Positions 1 through 10,779 of a DNA stretch of 64,000 nucleotides are shown in pieces. The notes under the pieces are model-generated. The model made no database searches and was not told where the DNA came from. It was given only the letters and a program-made list of their open reading frames with translations. The position numbers and the translations under genes were made by a program. Within the stretch, counting starts at the first letter, position 1, and each line of letters begins with the position of its first letter. The stretch lies in assembly GCF_003202285.1 (NCBI RefSeq), contig NZ_MASW01000001.1:1178001-1242000 (forward strand), in the 5' to 3' direction. Source of the stretch: Prauserella muralis. GTDB lineage: Bacteria; Actinomycetota; Actinomycetes; Mycobacteriales; Pseudonocardiaceae.

Positions 1-48
1 CTGCTGACGGCAGGCGGAGCCGCCGCCCTGTCCCGCGCGCGCCACTGA
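1..48 (+). CDS. C-terminal end of an upstream gene (partial)
   Basis: Frame 1 is open from the window edge and stops at TGA 46-48, giving a tail rich in Ala, Gly and Leu that ends in SRARH. Codon third positions are mostly G/C, as in real genes here. The stop lies just before a tandem repeat and the convergent membrane-protein gene, so an upstream plus-strand gene ending here is reasonable. Only 15 codons are visible, so no product can be named, and the reading could be accidental. Confidence 0.4.
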   Translation: MLTAGGAAALSRARH

Positions 49-50
49 CC

Positions 51-155
51 GCGAGTCCTGCACTCACGCCCGCGAGTCCTGCGTTCGGGCCCGCGAGTTC
101 TGCGTTCAGGCTCGCGAGTCCTGCGCTCAGGCCCGCGAGTTCTGCGCTCGCGGCG
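51..155. repeat. Five 21-bp tandem repeats
   Basis: Five units start at 51, 72, 93, 114 and 135, exactly 21 bp apart. Each begins GCGAGTYCTGC and continues with a variable RYTCxSG part. They fill the space between the partial gene that stops at 48 and the convergent membrane gene that stops at 156. Conservation is highest in the first 11 bases of each unit. The period is a multiple of three, but no start or ribosome site is seen, so it is treated as a non-coding 3'-end repeat. Confidence 0.85.
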
Positions 156-2114
156 TCAGGGGACGGCCGAGCCCGGTGCGAGCCGGTAGAGGGAGGCGTC
201 GGCGTTGCGGTACACCAGCTCCAGAAACGGCATCCGGTCCAGGTGCTTCAACCCCTGCGGGCGGGGCGCGCCCCGCGGATAGCCACCCCGGCCGGTGATC
301 ACCCACCGGATGTTCATCCGTTGCACGGTCTCGCGCACGCGCTCGCTCGTGCCGTACTCGTTGAAGTGATTGACGAGGAACACGGCCTCCGGCGGCTGCA
401 GGCCCCGGTCGAAGTGCCCCGACACCACCCGCACGCCGCTCAGCGCGTAGGCCCAGGCCGTGCCGTCGTTGCGGGCGTTCATCACCCAGTCACCCGGCTG
501 CGCCAGCTCGCCCAGCCGCAGCATCGCCGCCGCCTCGCCCCGGCTCACCGGCAGCTGTCGCTCCGGAACGCCCGGCCGGGGACCGAACCCGGGCCGGACG
601 ACGTCGGCGTCGGCCCGCGAGTACAGCAGGTTCGTGGCGAACACGAACGCCACGACCACCACGACCGCCGTCCCCCACGCCGCCGGTGAGGCCGGCAGCC
701 GGGGCAGCCTCGCCAGCGCGTCCCGCACACGGCGCTGCGTCTCGGCGATGCCGTGCGCCGCCAGCAGGGACATCGGCACGCCCGCCATGGCGATGAGCCG
801 GTACGGGTCGTCCCACCACGGCCGCGACAGCGCCATCACCAGCGGGCTGTCCGAGGCGATCACCGCCACCGCGAACAGGCCCGTCACGGCCGCGGTGCCC
901 GCCACCCACCGCAGCCTGCCGAGCGAGCGCGCGCACACGCACCCGACCAGCAGCGCCGCGGTGAGCCACAGCTGCGGCTGCCGCTCGAAATGCTGGAACG
1001 TCAGCAGGATGCCGAACGCCGTGTTCCACTCGGTCTTCGACGGCCAGCCCTGGTAGGCGTACTCCGAGCCCGCCGCCAGCCCGAGCGCGCCGAACAGCTG
1101 CTGCCACGCCAGCACCAGGCACGCGGCGGCCACCGGCAGCAGCACCAGCACGTCGCGGCGCACGCGCCGCCAGTCCCGCCCGCTCACCCACCTGGCCACG
1201 AGCAGCGGCAGTGCGAACAGCACGGCGGTGAACAGCGTCGACGTGTGCACGGTGAGCAGGCCCAGCACCGCGCCCGCGAGGACGAACCCGGTGTCCGGCG
1301 CTGGCCGCGCGAGGAACGCGTGCAGCGTGACGACGCCGACGAACGACAGCGCGAGTCCGAGCAGGAACGGCAGCAGCGGCCCGTGGTCCAGCGACTCGTA
1401 GAGCACCGTCACCGGCGCCACCGACACCAGCGCGGCCGTGCCCGCCAGCATCGCCCTGCCCGCGAAATGCCGCACCAGCACCACCATCGCCAGCGCCAGC
1501 AGGCCGGGCAGCAGCACCGTGCCCGCGTTGAGCACCACCGGGATGTCGGCCCCGGTCAGCCGGTACACCAGCGAGCCGAGCAGGTGGTAGGCGTTCGGGT
1601 AGAACAGCTCGGTGCCGTCGGCGTACCAGTTGACGCTGCTGGTGCCGGTGAGGCTGCCGTCACCGGTGTCGGCGACGTAGCGGATGCCGTTGGCGTGGTA
1701 GACGGCGTCGAAGCCCTGGGCGATCGCGCCGAACGAGCCCATGCCGCGCACGATCGTGTACGCGCCCACGCCCGCCGCGAACAGCAGGCACACCAGCACG
1801 GCGCCGTGCGCGGGGCGGGGCCACGGCGAGCCGCCGCGCCCGTGTCGCCGCACGCGCCGCCGCAGCAGCAGCGCCGCGCAGGCCGCGAGCGCGACGGCGG
1901 CGAGGAACCACGGGAGGTTGAACGGCAGGCCCGCGAGCGCGAGCCACGGGCCCGCCAGCCCCGCCACCGCGTACGTCAGCAACGGTGCGACCCCGGCCAG
2001 CAGCCAGCCCCGCGCCCCCGCGAGCGCGCCGACGAGCGCGCCGGGCGCGAACAGCACCGTGGCGTACGCGGCGACCACCACGGCGAACTCGAGCATGCTC
2101 GTACTGGTCGGCAC
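156..2114 (-). CDS. DUF6541-type polytopic membrane protein
   Basis: A 652-residue protein with about a dozen hydrophobic segments from the N-terminus (FAVVVAAYATVLFAPG) through residue ~470, then a C-terminal extracytoplasmic part of about 150 residues. Its layout resembles GT-C-like proteins of the actinobacterial DUF6541 family, found near cell-wall polysaccharide genes. A loop after TM4 carries acidic and aromatic residues (FDAVYHANGIRYV, then YPNAYH), where GT-C enzymes hold their active site. It is divergent from the GT-C gene at 2275 and convergent with the end of the upstream gene. Function is unproven; a role as a lipid-linked sugar transferase in the wall is inference. Confidence 0.75.
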   Translation of the reverse strand: MPTSTSMLEFAVVVAAYATVLFAPGALVGALAGARGWLLAGVAPLLTYAVAGLAGPWLALAGLPFNLPWFLAAVALAACAALLLRRRVRRHGRGGSPWPRPAHGAVLVCLLFAAGVGAYTIVRGMGSFGAIAQGFDAVYHANGIRYVADTGDGSLTGTSSVNWYADGTELFYPNAYHLLGSLVYRLTGADIPVVLNAGTVLLPGLLALAMVVLVRHFAGRAMLAGTAALVSVAPVTVLYESLDHGPLLPFLLGLALSFVGVVTLHAFLARPAPDTGFVLAGAVLGLLTVHTSTLFTAVLFALPLLVARWVSGRDWRRVRRDVLVLLPVAAACLVLAWQQLFGALGLAAGSEYAYQGWPSKTEWNTAFGILLTFQHFERQPQLWLTAALLVGCVCARSLGRLRWVAGTAAVTGLFAVAVIASDSPLVMALSRPWWDDPYRLIAMAGVPMSLLAAHGIAETQRRVRDALARLPRLPASPAAWGTAVVVVVAFVFATNLLYSRADADVVRPGFGPRPGVPERQLPVSRGEAAAMLRLGELAQPGDWVMNARNDGTAWAYALSGVRVVSGHFDRGLQPPEAVFLVNHFNEYGTSERVRETVQRMNIRWVITGRGGYPRGAPRPQGLKHLDRMPFLELVYRNADASLYRLAPGSAVP

Positions 2115-2274
2115 CAGAGACCACCTTCAGCCCGGTCAGGCTCTCGCTGTTGGGTAAGCGGGTCCAGCGCGCCGCCTCCCGGCCGGCACCTCGACGTCAC
2201 ACTGAAGGACGCGCTGGCTGAGCTGGTAGTTTGCCGTATCGGTTCCGGGGGGTTCGCGGGGTGGGGGTGATGGC
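2115..2274. promoter_or_regulatory. Divergent promoter region between two membrane-protein genes
   Basis: This 160-bp gap separates the minus-strand DUF6541 gene and the plus-strand GT-C gene, so it must hold promoters for both unless they are leaderless. A purine-rich GGGGGTGATGG stretch just before 2275 can serve as the ribosome site for the TTG start. No convincing -35/-10 pair could be assigned by eye. Confidence 0.35.
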
Positions 2275-3969
2275 TTGACCGCCGTCGCGGCAGGCGCCTG
2301 GGTGGTGCTCGCCGTCGTCGTCGTCGCCGCGTGGGAACGGATCAACACCCACCGGACGTGGCGGGTGGCGGCGCTGGGACTGGCCCTCGCGTTCTCGCTG
2401 GCGCACCAGCTGCTGTTCTCGACCGTCGCCGAGGACGCCTACATCACCTTCCGCTACGCCCGCAACGTCGCCGACGGCCTCGGGCCGGTGTTCAACGCGG
2501 GGGAGCGGGTCGAGGGCTACTCGAACTTCCTGTGGCTGGTCCTGCTGGCGCTGGCCAGGGCGACGTTCGGGCTCGGCGTCGCGGGTGTCGGGGTGGTGCT
2601 CGGCGTGTTGTGCACGCTCGGCTGCGTGCTGGTGGCGCACCTGCTGGTGAACCGCATCGTGCGCCTCGCCCAGCCGGAGGGCCCCGGGCTGCCCGCGCTC
2701 GGCGTGGCCGCCGCCGTGCTCACCGCGGGCGCGGGCCCGCTCGCCGCCTACGGGCCGTCCGGCCTGGAGACGCCGCTGTTCGTGCTGCTCGTGCTGGCCG
2801 TCTGCTACGCGCTCGCCGCGGGCCGTCCCGTCGTGGCCGGAGTGCTGGTGGCCCTGGCCACGATGACCAGGCCCGACGGCGTGGTCGTCGCCGTGCTCGC
2901 CGGCCTGTGGCTGGTCACCGCGGCACTGCGCAGGCGAGCCACGGGATGGGCGCCGCTCGGGTACGTGCTGGGCGCGCTGGTGCTCGTGGTGCCGTGGACG
3001 GCGTGGCGCGTCACCTACTACGGCCACCTGATACCCAACGCGATCGTGGCGAAGTCCGGCGGTTCGCTCGGCTGGCAGCTCGAGCACGGCTGGGCCTACC
3101 TCGCCGGGTTCGCGCGCACCTACCAGGGTTTCCTGCTGCTCGCGGCCATCGCCGTGGCGTACCTTGCCGCCCGGCGCCGCCCTGCGGGCGACCCCGCGGT
3201 GCGCGGCCGCTCGCTGGTGTGGCTCGTGTTCCTGCTCGCCGTCGCGCACGTGGCCTTCATCGTCGCCGTCGGCGGCGACTGGATGCCCGCCTGGCGCCTG
3301 CTCGCGCCCGTGCCGCCGCTGCTGGCCGTCGCCGCGACCGCCGCGCACGGCGTGCACCTCGTGGCGGGAGAACAACCCGGCGCGCCGTCACCCCGGCCGC
3401 GGGGGCGGGCGCTCGCCGAGCGGCGTGCGGTGCCGATCGTGGCGCTGGCCCTGTGCGGGCTGTCGCTGGTGGTGAGCACCACCCATCCGCGCATGCAGCC
3501 GGCCATGCACGAATGGCGGGCGGCCATCGGCGACCTCGCGGAGACGGGCTCCTGGCTGGGGGAACGGCTTCCGCCCGGCACCGTCATCGCCACCTACGCC
3601 AACGGCGCGCTGTCCTATCGGGCCGGGTCGCACCTGATCGTGGTGGACGTCCTCGGCCTCACCGACGAGCACATCGCGCGTCAGGGCGAGCGGGTGGAGT
3701 CGGCGGGCATGGTGGGCCACATCGCCCGTGACTACGACTACGTCGTGAACGTGCGCAGGCCCGCGGTCGCGATCGACAACGGCAGCGGCTACGGCGACCG
3801 CCAGCATTGCGGAATCAATCCCGCCTATGCCGGGCTCTACGAGGTGGCGACGTTCCGCAGGGCCGGAACCGGCGCCTGGATCGCGCTGTACCTGCGCAGG
3901 CCGCAGGCACAGCAGCTCATCGAGACGCTGAACGCCGACCCGCGGTTCACCCACGTGCCGTGCGCGTGA
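2275..3969 (+). CDS. GT-C family glycosyltransferase, AftB-like
   Basis: 564 residues with about ten membrane segments. The first extracytoplasmic loop has the motif DAYITFRYARN followed by GPVFNAGERVEGYSNFLW, a GT-C signature shared with the terminal arabinofuranosyltransferase AftB of mycobacteria (which has FNQGERVE in the same loop). The acidic residues of DAY are the expected catalytic or metal-binding position. A soluble C-terminal part (residues ~400-564) follows the last membrane segment. The start is a TTG at 2275 behind a G-rich site; no ATG fits. It probably uses decaprenyl-phosphoryl-arabinose or another polyprenyl-phosphate sugar outside the membrane. Whether it is the true AftB cannot be settled, because two other GT-C proteins with related loops lie at 10780 and 31913. 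Confidence 0.75.
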   Translation: MTAVAAGAWVVLAVVVVAAWERINTHRTWRVAALGLALAFSLAHQLLFSTVAEDAYITFRYARNVADGLGPVFNAGERVEGYSNFLWLVLLALARATFGLGVAGVGVVLGVLCTLGCVLVAHLLVNRIVRLAQPEGPGLPALGVAAAVLTAGAGPLAAYGPSGLETPLFVLLVLAVCYALAAGRPVVAGVLVALATMTRPDGVVVAVLAGLWLVTAALRRRATGWAPLGYVLGALVLVVPWTAWRVTYYGHLIPNAIVAKSGGSLGWQLEHGWAYLAGFARTYQGFLLLAAIAVAYLAARRRPAGDPAVRGRSLVWLVFLLAVAHVAFIVAVGGDWMPAWRLLAPVPPLLAVAATAAHGVHLVAGEQPGAPSPRPRGRALAERRAVPIVALALCGLSLVVSTTHPRMQPAMHEWRAAIGDLAETGSWLGERLPPGTVIATYANGALSYRAGSHLIVVDVLGLTDEHIARQGERVESAGMVGHIARDYDYVVNVRRPAVAIDNGSGYGDRQHCGINPAYAGLYEVATFRRAGTGAWIALYLRRPQAQQLIETLNADPRFTHVPCA

Positions 3970-3982
3970 CTCGCCCGGCGGC

Positions 3983-4035
3983 GAGCCGAAGGGGCCCTCG
4001 GGTACCCGGCAGGTACCCGAGGGCACCTTGGGCTC
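3983..4035. terminator. Bidirectional hairpin terminator between convergent genes
   Basis: Two 24-nt arms (3983-4006 and 4012-4035) pair with only two mismatches around a 5-nt loop CGGCA; the core is CTCGGGTACC / GGTACCCGAG. It sits between the GT-C stop (3969) and the convergent HAD stop (4060), as expected for a shared terminator. There is no T-tract, which is normal in high-GC actinomycetes. Its outer arm GAGCCGAAGGG recurs in the hairpin at 38019. Confidence 0.85.
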
Positions 4036-4059
4036 GGCGCCGACGTCGGCCTCGCCCGG

Positions 4060-4875
4060 CTAGAACCAGCGCTCCAGCACCTGCGCGACCCCGTCCTCCG
4101 TGTGGGGCGCGGTGACCTCGTCGGCGACCTCGAGCACCGCGGGATGGGCGTTGGCCACGGCGACGCCGTGCCCGGACCAGCGCAGCATCTCCAGGTCGTT
4201 GGGCATGTCGCCGAACGCGATCGTGTGCTCGGCGGCCACCGAGAGCCGCTGCGCGACCGCGCTCAGGCCGGTGGCCTTCGTGACCCCGTGAGCGGCCAGT
4301 TCGATGAGCCCGCCGCCGGAGGAGAACGTGACGTCCACGGTGCAGTCGAGCACCGCCCTGGCCGCCGCCGCCATCTCGTCCGACGTCATCGCGGCATGGC
4401 TGACCAGCAGCTTCACCGCCGCATGTCCGAGCACCTCGGCGCGCGGCACCACGTTGCCCTCGCCGTCGCCCCACGGGTTGTAGTAGTCGCTTTCGATGAC
4501 GAAGTTGCGCAGGTCGGTGTCCACGGCTCTCGTGCCGATCCGTTCGGCGGCCAGCCTGCAGCCGGGCAGGGCCACGTCGAGGGCGCGCGCCACCTCCTGC
4601 AGCAGGGCAGGGTCGAGCAGCCCGTGCACGTCGAGCACCCGGTCGGCGCCGATGTCGTAGAGCACCGCGCCGTTGGCGCACACGGCGTAGCCGGTCAGCT
4701 CCGCCTGCTCGGCGACCTCCGGGATCCACCGCGGCGGCCTGCCGCTCACCAGCACCACGGGCACCCCGTCGTCGACGGCCCTGCCGACCACGTCCACTGT
4801 GCGCTCGCTCACATGCACGGCGGACGACAGCAGCGTTCCGTCGACGTCCGAGGCGATCAGGCGGGGCTTCTCCAC
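4060..4875 (-). CDS. HAD-superfamily (Cof-type, IIB) sugar/nucleotide phosphatase
   Basis: HAD motif I is LIASDVDGTLL near the N-terminus (Asp nucleophile in DVDGT), motif II is VLVSGRPP, and motif III/IV is HTIAFGDMPNDLEML with the metal-binding acid pair. The large insert between motifs II and III is a IIB cap, giving the usual Cof size of ~270 residues. Such enzymes hydrolyse phosphosugars or flavin/pyridoxal phosphates; the substrate here is unknown. I placed the start at GTG 4875 directly before EKPRLIASDVDGT because family members begin just before motif I; an ATG at 4926 would add 17 poorly conserved residues and run close to the divergent gene at 4944. Confidence 0.85.
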   Translation of the reverse strand: MEKPRLIASDVDGTLLSSAVHVSERTVDVVGRAVDDGVPVVLVSGRPPRWIPEVAEQAELTGYAVCANGAVLYDIGADRVLDVHGLLDPALLQEVARALDVALPGCRLAAERIGTRAVDTDLRNFVIESDYYNPWGDGEGNVVPRAEVLGHAAVKLLVSHAAMTSDEMAAAARAVLDCTVDVTFSSGGGLIELAAHGVTKATGLSAVAQRLSVAAEHTIAFGDMPNDLEMLRWSGHGVAVANAHPAVLEVADEVTAPHTEDGVAQVLERWF

Positions 4876-4943
4876 ACCTCCCAGTTTCCCAGAGCTCGAC
4901 CGGGGGTCCCGCGTGTCGTGCCCCACCGATAGCGTGTGGCGCC

Positions 4944-5825
4944 GTGCGGGTAGGCATTGTGATCCTTCCGGAGGACCGGTGGTGGGCGGCCGAGCCGAAA
5001 TGGCGGGCCGCCGAGGAGTACGGCTTCGACCACGCGTGGACCTACGACCACCTGGGCTGGCGGTCGCTGGTCGACGGGCCGTGGTTCGGCGCCGTGCCCA
5101 CGCTGAGCGCGGCCGCCATGGTCACCTCGCGGATCCGGCTGGGCACGTACGTGGCGTCGCCGAACTTCCGGCACCCCGTCCCGTTCACGCGTGAGCTGAT
5201 CACGCTCGACGACCTCGCGGACGGCAGGCTGGTGCTCGGCGTCGGCGCAGGCGGCACCGGCTACGACGTCGACGTCTTCGGCGGCAAGGAACTCACCCCC
5301 AAGCAGCGGGCCGACCGGTTCGTCGAATTCGTCGAGGCGCTGGACGGCCTGCTGCGCAACGACGGGTACGACCACGACGGCGCCCACTACACGGCCCGAG
5401 GCGCCCGGAACCTGCCCGGCCCGGTGCAGCGGCCGCGCCTTCCGTTCCTCGTGGCCGCCAACGGGCCGCGCACGATGCGGCTGGCGGCCCGGCTCGGTGA
5501 GGGCTGGGTGACCACCGGCGCCGACACCGACGACCAGGACGCGTGGTGGCGCTCGGTGGCCGAGTTGTCCTCGGCCTTCGACGAGGCGCTGAGCAGCCAG
5601 GGGCGCGATCCCGGCGCCGTCCACCGCTACCTGAGCCTGGACGCCGCCCCGGTGTTCTCGCTGTCCAGCTTCGACGCCTTCGCCGAGGCCGCGGGCCGCG
5701 CAGGTGAGCTGGGCTTCACCGACGTGGTGGCGCACTGGCCGCGCAGCGGCACGCCATATCAGGGCCGGGAGGCCGTGCTCGAGCGCGTCGCCGACGAGCT
5801 GCTGCCGACGTTGCAGCAGGACTAG
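4944..5825 (+). CDS. LLM-class flavin-dependent oxidoreductase
   Basis: A 293-residue luciferase-like TIM barrel. It starts with the typical MRVGIVILPE strand and has AWTYDHLGW, RIRLGTYV, NFRHPVPFTRELITLDDL and the glycine-rich GRLVLGVGAGG, all standard F420- or FMN-dependent monooxygenase family positions. The later NGPRTMRLAARLGEGWVT strand is the second common signature. In actinomycetes these usually bind F420 or FMNH2; substrate is unknown. GTG start at 4944. It is divergent from the HAD gene with less than 70 bp between starts. A CCCGATCGGG palindrome follows the stop (5826-5835). Confidence 0.85.
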   Translation: MRVGIVILPEDRWWAAEPKWRAAEEYGFDHAWTYDHLGWRSLVDGPWFGAVPTLSAAAMVTSRIRLGTYVASPNFRHPVPFTRELITLDDLADGRLVLGVGAGGTGYDVDVFGGKELTPKQRADRFVEFVEALDGLLRNDGYDHDGAHYTARGARNLPGPVQRPRLPFLVAANGPRTMRLAARLGEGWVTTGADTDDQDAWWRSVAELSSAFDEALSSQGRDPGAVHRYLSLDAAPVFSLSSFDAFAEAAGRAGELGFTDVVAHWPRSGTPYQGREAVLERVADELLPTLQQD

Positions 5826-5893
5826 CCCGATCGGGTGAGTCTCCTTACTCCGGGAACCGATCGCCGGGCCTTCGCGTCGGTCCTCTCGCATGA

Positions 5894-7780
<1,887 letters not shown>

Positions 7781-7784
<4 letters not shown>

Positions 7785-8713
7785 GTGAGACGACCGAACG
7801 TGCCGAAGTGAGCACCAGCGCCCCCGCCGGCAAGAAGGGTCCGATCGGGACCGTGTTCGGCGTGGTCAAGACCGCACGGCCCCGCCAGTGGGTGAAGAAC
7901 GTCCTCGTGCTGGCCGCGCCGTTCACGGCAGGCGAGATCGCGAACCTGGCCGTGCTGAAGGACGCGCTGGTCGCGTTCGTGGCGTTCTCGCTCGTCGCGA
8001 GCTCGGTCTACCTCATCAACGACGCGGTCGACGTCGAGGCCGACCGCGCGCACCCCACCAAGCGCAACCGGCCGATCGCCGCCGGGATCGTGCCCGTCCC
8101 GCTCGCCTACGGCGCGGCGGTGGCGTTCTTCGCCCTCGGCTGTGCGGTGAGCCTGCTCGCCGACTGGCGGCTGCTGATCGTGCTGCTCGTGTACCAGGCG
8201 GTGCAGCTCGGCTACTGCTTCGGCCTCAAGCACCAGCCGGTGGTCGACCTGGCGATCGTCGGGTCCGGCTTCCTCATGCGGCTCATCGCGGGCGGTGTCG
8301 CCACCGGCATCAGCCTGTCCCAGTGGTTCCTGCTGGTGACCGCGTTCGGCTCGCTGTTCATGGTGGCGGGCAAGCGCTACGCCGAGATCATGCTGTTCGA
8401 GCGCACGGGCGCCAAGATCCGCTCGTCGCTGAAGAAGTACTCGGCCAGCTACCTGCGCTTCGTGTGGGCCACCTCCGCGGCGATCCTGATCATGTCGTAC
8501 TCGCTGTGGGCCTTCGAGCAGGAACAGCGGATGGGCGGCTCCGTGTGGAGCGTCATCTCGATGGTGCCGTTCGTCATCGCGGTGCTGCGCTACGCCGTCG
8601 ACGTCGACGGCGGCAATGCGGGCGAGCCCGAGGAGATCGCCCTGCGCGACCGCGTGCTGCAGGTGCTCGGTGCGTCCTGGGTGGTCACGCTCGTCTTCTC
8701 CTACTACCTCTGA
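7781..8713 (+). CDS. ubiA: Decaprenyl-phosphate 5-phosphoribosyltransferase (UbiA family)
   Basis: Transfers 5-phosphoribose from PRPP to decaprenyl phosphate, the first step to the arabinose donor of the wall. Motif 1 is NDAVDVEADRAHPTKRNRP (NDxxDxxxD plus the following KRNRP) and motif 2 lies at YCFGLKHQPVVDLAIVGSGF, both characteristic of the Rv3806c branch of UbiA. PRQWVKNVLVLAAP near residue 35 is also diagnostic. The 310 residues contain about nine hydrophobic helices. The ATG overlaps the PAP2 stop (ATGA). It is a validated drug-pathway enzyme in mycobacteria and probably essential here if an arabinogalactan is made. Confidence 0.96.
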
Positions 8714-8728
8714 TCCGCCTGGGAAGCC

Positions 8729-10690
8729 ATGACGAAAACCCTTCCCGTGGATCTTCCCGTGACGCGAGCCGAGGAGGCGGCGCCGTCCGGAAGGCGGCCG
8801 TCGCCGCCGCTGCTCGGCCCGGGCCGCTTCACCGCCGAACTGGTGCTCGCCGGTCTGCTCACCGTGCTGGTGAGCCTGGCGATCCAGTTCGGCGTCAACC
8901 GGCTTCCCACGCTGCTGCCGGGGACGAACGTGCCCGCGGCGCTGATGGCGCTCGCCGGCGGTGTGCTGCTCGTGCTGACGTTCGGCCTGCTCCGCTACGC
9001 CCCGCTGCAGCGCTGGCCGGGCTGGCTGCGGCTGGCGGGGGTGTGGACGCTGCTGGCGGCGCTGCCCACCGCGGTGCTGGCGCTGCGGCTGCAGACCACG
9101 CGGTTCTTCCTCGGTGGGTCGTCGGTCGACAACAGCTTCCGCCTGCGCTACTTCGAGCGCATGGCCTCGTCGGCCGGCCTGAACGACATGAACTACCAGG
9201 GCGTCGCGCCCTACTATCCGGGCGGCTGGTTCTGGCTCGGCGGCCGCTTCGCCAACCTGGCCGGCCTGCAGGGCTGGGAGGCGTACAAGCCGTACTCGAT
9301 CCTGTGGGCGTCGCTGTCGGCCGTCCTCGCGTTCGTGCTGTGGTCGCTCGTCGTGCGCCGCCGGACGGCCCTGCTGGCCAGCATGGCGACGTTGCTCGCC
9401 GGGTTCGTCACCTCGGGCGTCGAGGAGCCCTACGCCTGGCCGACGACGGCCTGGCTGCCGCCGATCGCGGTGCTGACGTGGACGCAGCTGCGCCGCCGCG
9501 ACCGCGCCCCGTGGTGGCCGTTCGTGCTCGTCGCGGTGTATCTCGGCGCCTGCGCGGTCACCTACACGCTGCACCTGGGCTTCGGTGCGCTGCTCGTGGT
9601 GCTGTTCACCGTGCTGGCCGGGGTGCTCGCGGTGCGCGAGGGCGAACGGGCCGGCTCGGTGGTCCGCAGGCTCCTGCCGAGGCTGGTACTCGTCGGGGCG
9701 CTGTCGGCCGTGCTGGCGCTGGTGGTGTGGGCGCCGTTCATCCTGCAGGGCGGTCTCGGCGAGGACAACGCGGCGGCGCGCTTCCTGCCGTCGGGCAGCG
9801 CGTACCTGCCGATTCCGTTCGTGCCCGACAGCGCCTTCGGCCTGCTGTGCCTTGCCGGGCTGGTGTGGTCGGTGTTGCGGGCGCGCCGCAGTCCCGTCGC
9901 GTTCGTGCTGCTGACCTGCGCGGCGCTGGTGTATGCGTGGTTCGCCCTCTCCACGATGGCGCTGGCCATGAACACCACGCTGTTGGCGTTCCGGTTCCTC
10001 GCCACGCTCAGCGTCGTGCTCGCCGTGGCCGGTGTGTTCGGCACGCTGGAACTGCTCGGGTACGTCGTGCGGACCTGGCGGCAGTGGCGGCGGCCGGTGC
10101 TGGCGCTGGCCGTCGTGCTGGCCTCGCTCGGCTCGATCGCCCTGCTGCAGGACGGCATGCGCGGCTCACTCAGCAAGGTGATCGAGCGCGCCGAGACCGA
10201 CTACTACCCGAGCGGCCACACCCCGTCCCGCACGCGGGACGTGTCCGACCCCGGTGCCTGGACGGGCGCGCTGATCAGGACCATCGACCGGCTGGGCACC
10301 GGCGAGCCCACGGACGAGATCCTGCTGTCCGAGCACAGCCAGGTGATGATCTTCCGGCCGTACTGGGGTTTCCACGAGCTGACCCCGCACTACGCCAACC
10401 CGCTCGGCCGGTACAAGGCGCGCTCGGCGGAGGTGCGCACGTGGGCGGCGTCGACCAGCCCCGACCAGCTCTGGACGCGCATGCACGACGGCCCGTTCGA
10501 GCCCGCGCCCACGATGCTCGTCCTGCGCCGCGAGCCGGACGGGAGCCTGCGCTACACCATCAAGTACGACACGTTCCCCCGGAAGATCCCCGTGGCCGGT
10601 GATCCGGTGACCTTCGACCCGGCACTGTTCGACTCGCCGCGGTTCGAGCGCCGCGACGTCGGCCCGTATACGGTGATCGCGCTCCGCTGA
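8729..10690 (+). CDS. aftA: Galactan 5-O-arabinofuranosyltransferase AftA
   Basis: AftA adds the first arabinofuranose residues to the galactan from decaprenyl-phosphoryl-arabinose. The 653-residue protein has ~11 N-terminal membrane segments and a soluble C-terminal domain from residue ~480. The first large loop carries DNSFRLRYFERM (D134) and VAPYYPGGWFWLGG (159-172), the region conserved in AftA. It follows ubiA with a 15-bp gap and ends the operon glf-PAP2-ubiA-aftA; a hairpin follows the stop. In mycobacteria aftA (Rv3792) lies with dprE1/dprE2/gtrA, which here sit 2.3 kb further on, so the two halves of that locus have been rearranged around it. No Emb arabinosyltransferase is in the window. 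Confidence 0.9.
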   Translation: MTKTLPVDLPVTRAEEAAPSGRRPSPPLLGPGRFTAELVLAGLLTVLVSLAIQFGVNRLPTLLPGTNVPAALMALAGGVLLVLTFGLLRYAPLQRWPGWLRLAGVWTLLAALPTAVLALRLQTTRFFLGGSSVDNSFRLRYFERMASSAGLNDMNYQGVAPYYPGGWFWLGGRFANLAGLQGWEAYKPYSILWASLSAVLAFVLWSLVVRRRTALLASMATLLAGFVTSGVEEPYAWPTTAWLPPIAVLTWTQLRRRDRAPWWPFVLVAVYLGACAVTYTLHLGFGALLVVLFTVLAGVLAVREGERAGSVVRRLLPRLVLVGALSAVLALVVWAPFILQGGLGEDNAAARFLPSGSAYLPIPFVPDSAFGLLCLAGLVWSVLRARRSPVAFVLLTCAALVYAWFALSTMALAMNTTLLAFRFLATLSVVLAVAGVFGTLELLGYVVRTWRQWRRPVLALAVVLASLGSIALLQDGMRGSLSKVIERAETDYYPSGHTPSRTRDVSDPGAWTGALIRTIDRLGTGEPTDEILLSEHSQVMIFRPYWGFHELTPHYANPLGRYKARSAEVRTWAASTSPDQLWTRMHDGPFEPAPTMLVLRREPDGSLRYTIKYDTFPRKIPVAGDPVTFDPALFDSPRFERRDVGPYTVIALR

Positions 10691-10696
10691 GGCTTC

Positions 10697-10718
10697 GGGG
10701 GCCGTCTCGGTGGCCCCC
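10697..10718 (+). terminator. Hairpin after aftA
   Basis: Perfect 7-bp arms GGGGGCC (10697-10703) and GGCCCCC (10712-10718) with an 8-nt loop, starting 7 nt after the aftA stop. This is a reasonable factor-independent terminator of the glf-aftA operon, although no T-tract follows. Confidence 0.6.
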
Positions 10719-10779
10719 GTCCCGCTGCCCAGCGGTTTGGTCGGTAGCTTACGGGCACATGCCGGACGGGCGGAGAGAG

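Noticed and set aside
753-2270. A 505-codon plus-strand frame opposite the DUF6541 gene
   Set aside because: Extreme Arg/His/Gln content and absence of any recognisable motif; the minus-strand frame has clear membrane segments.
2275-3969. Naming this gene aftB
   Set aside because: The loop motif fits AftB but is common to many GT-C proteins, and two further candidates are in the window, so no symbol was given.
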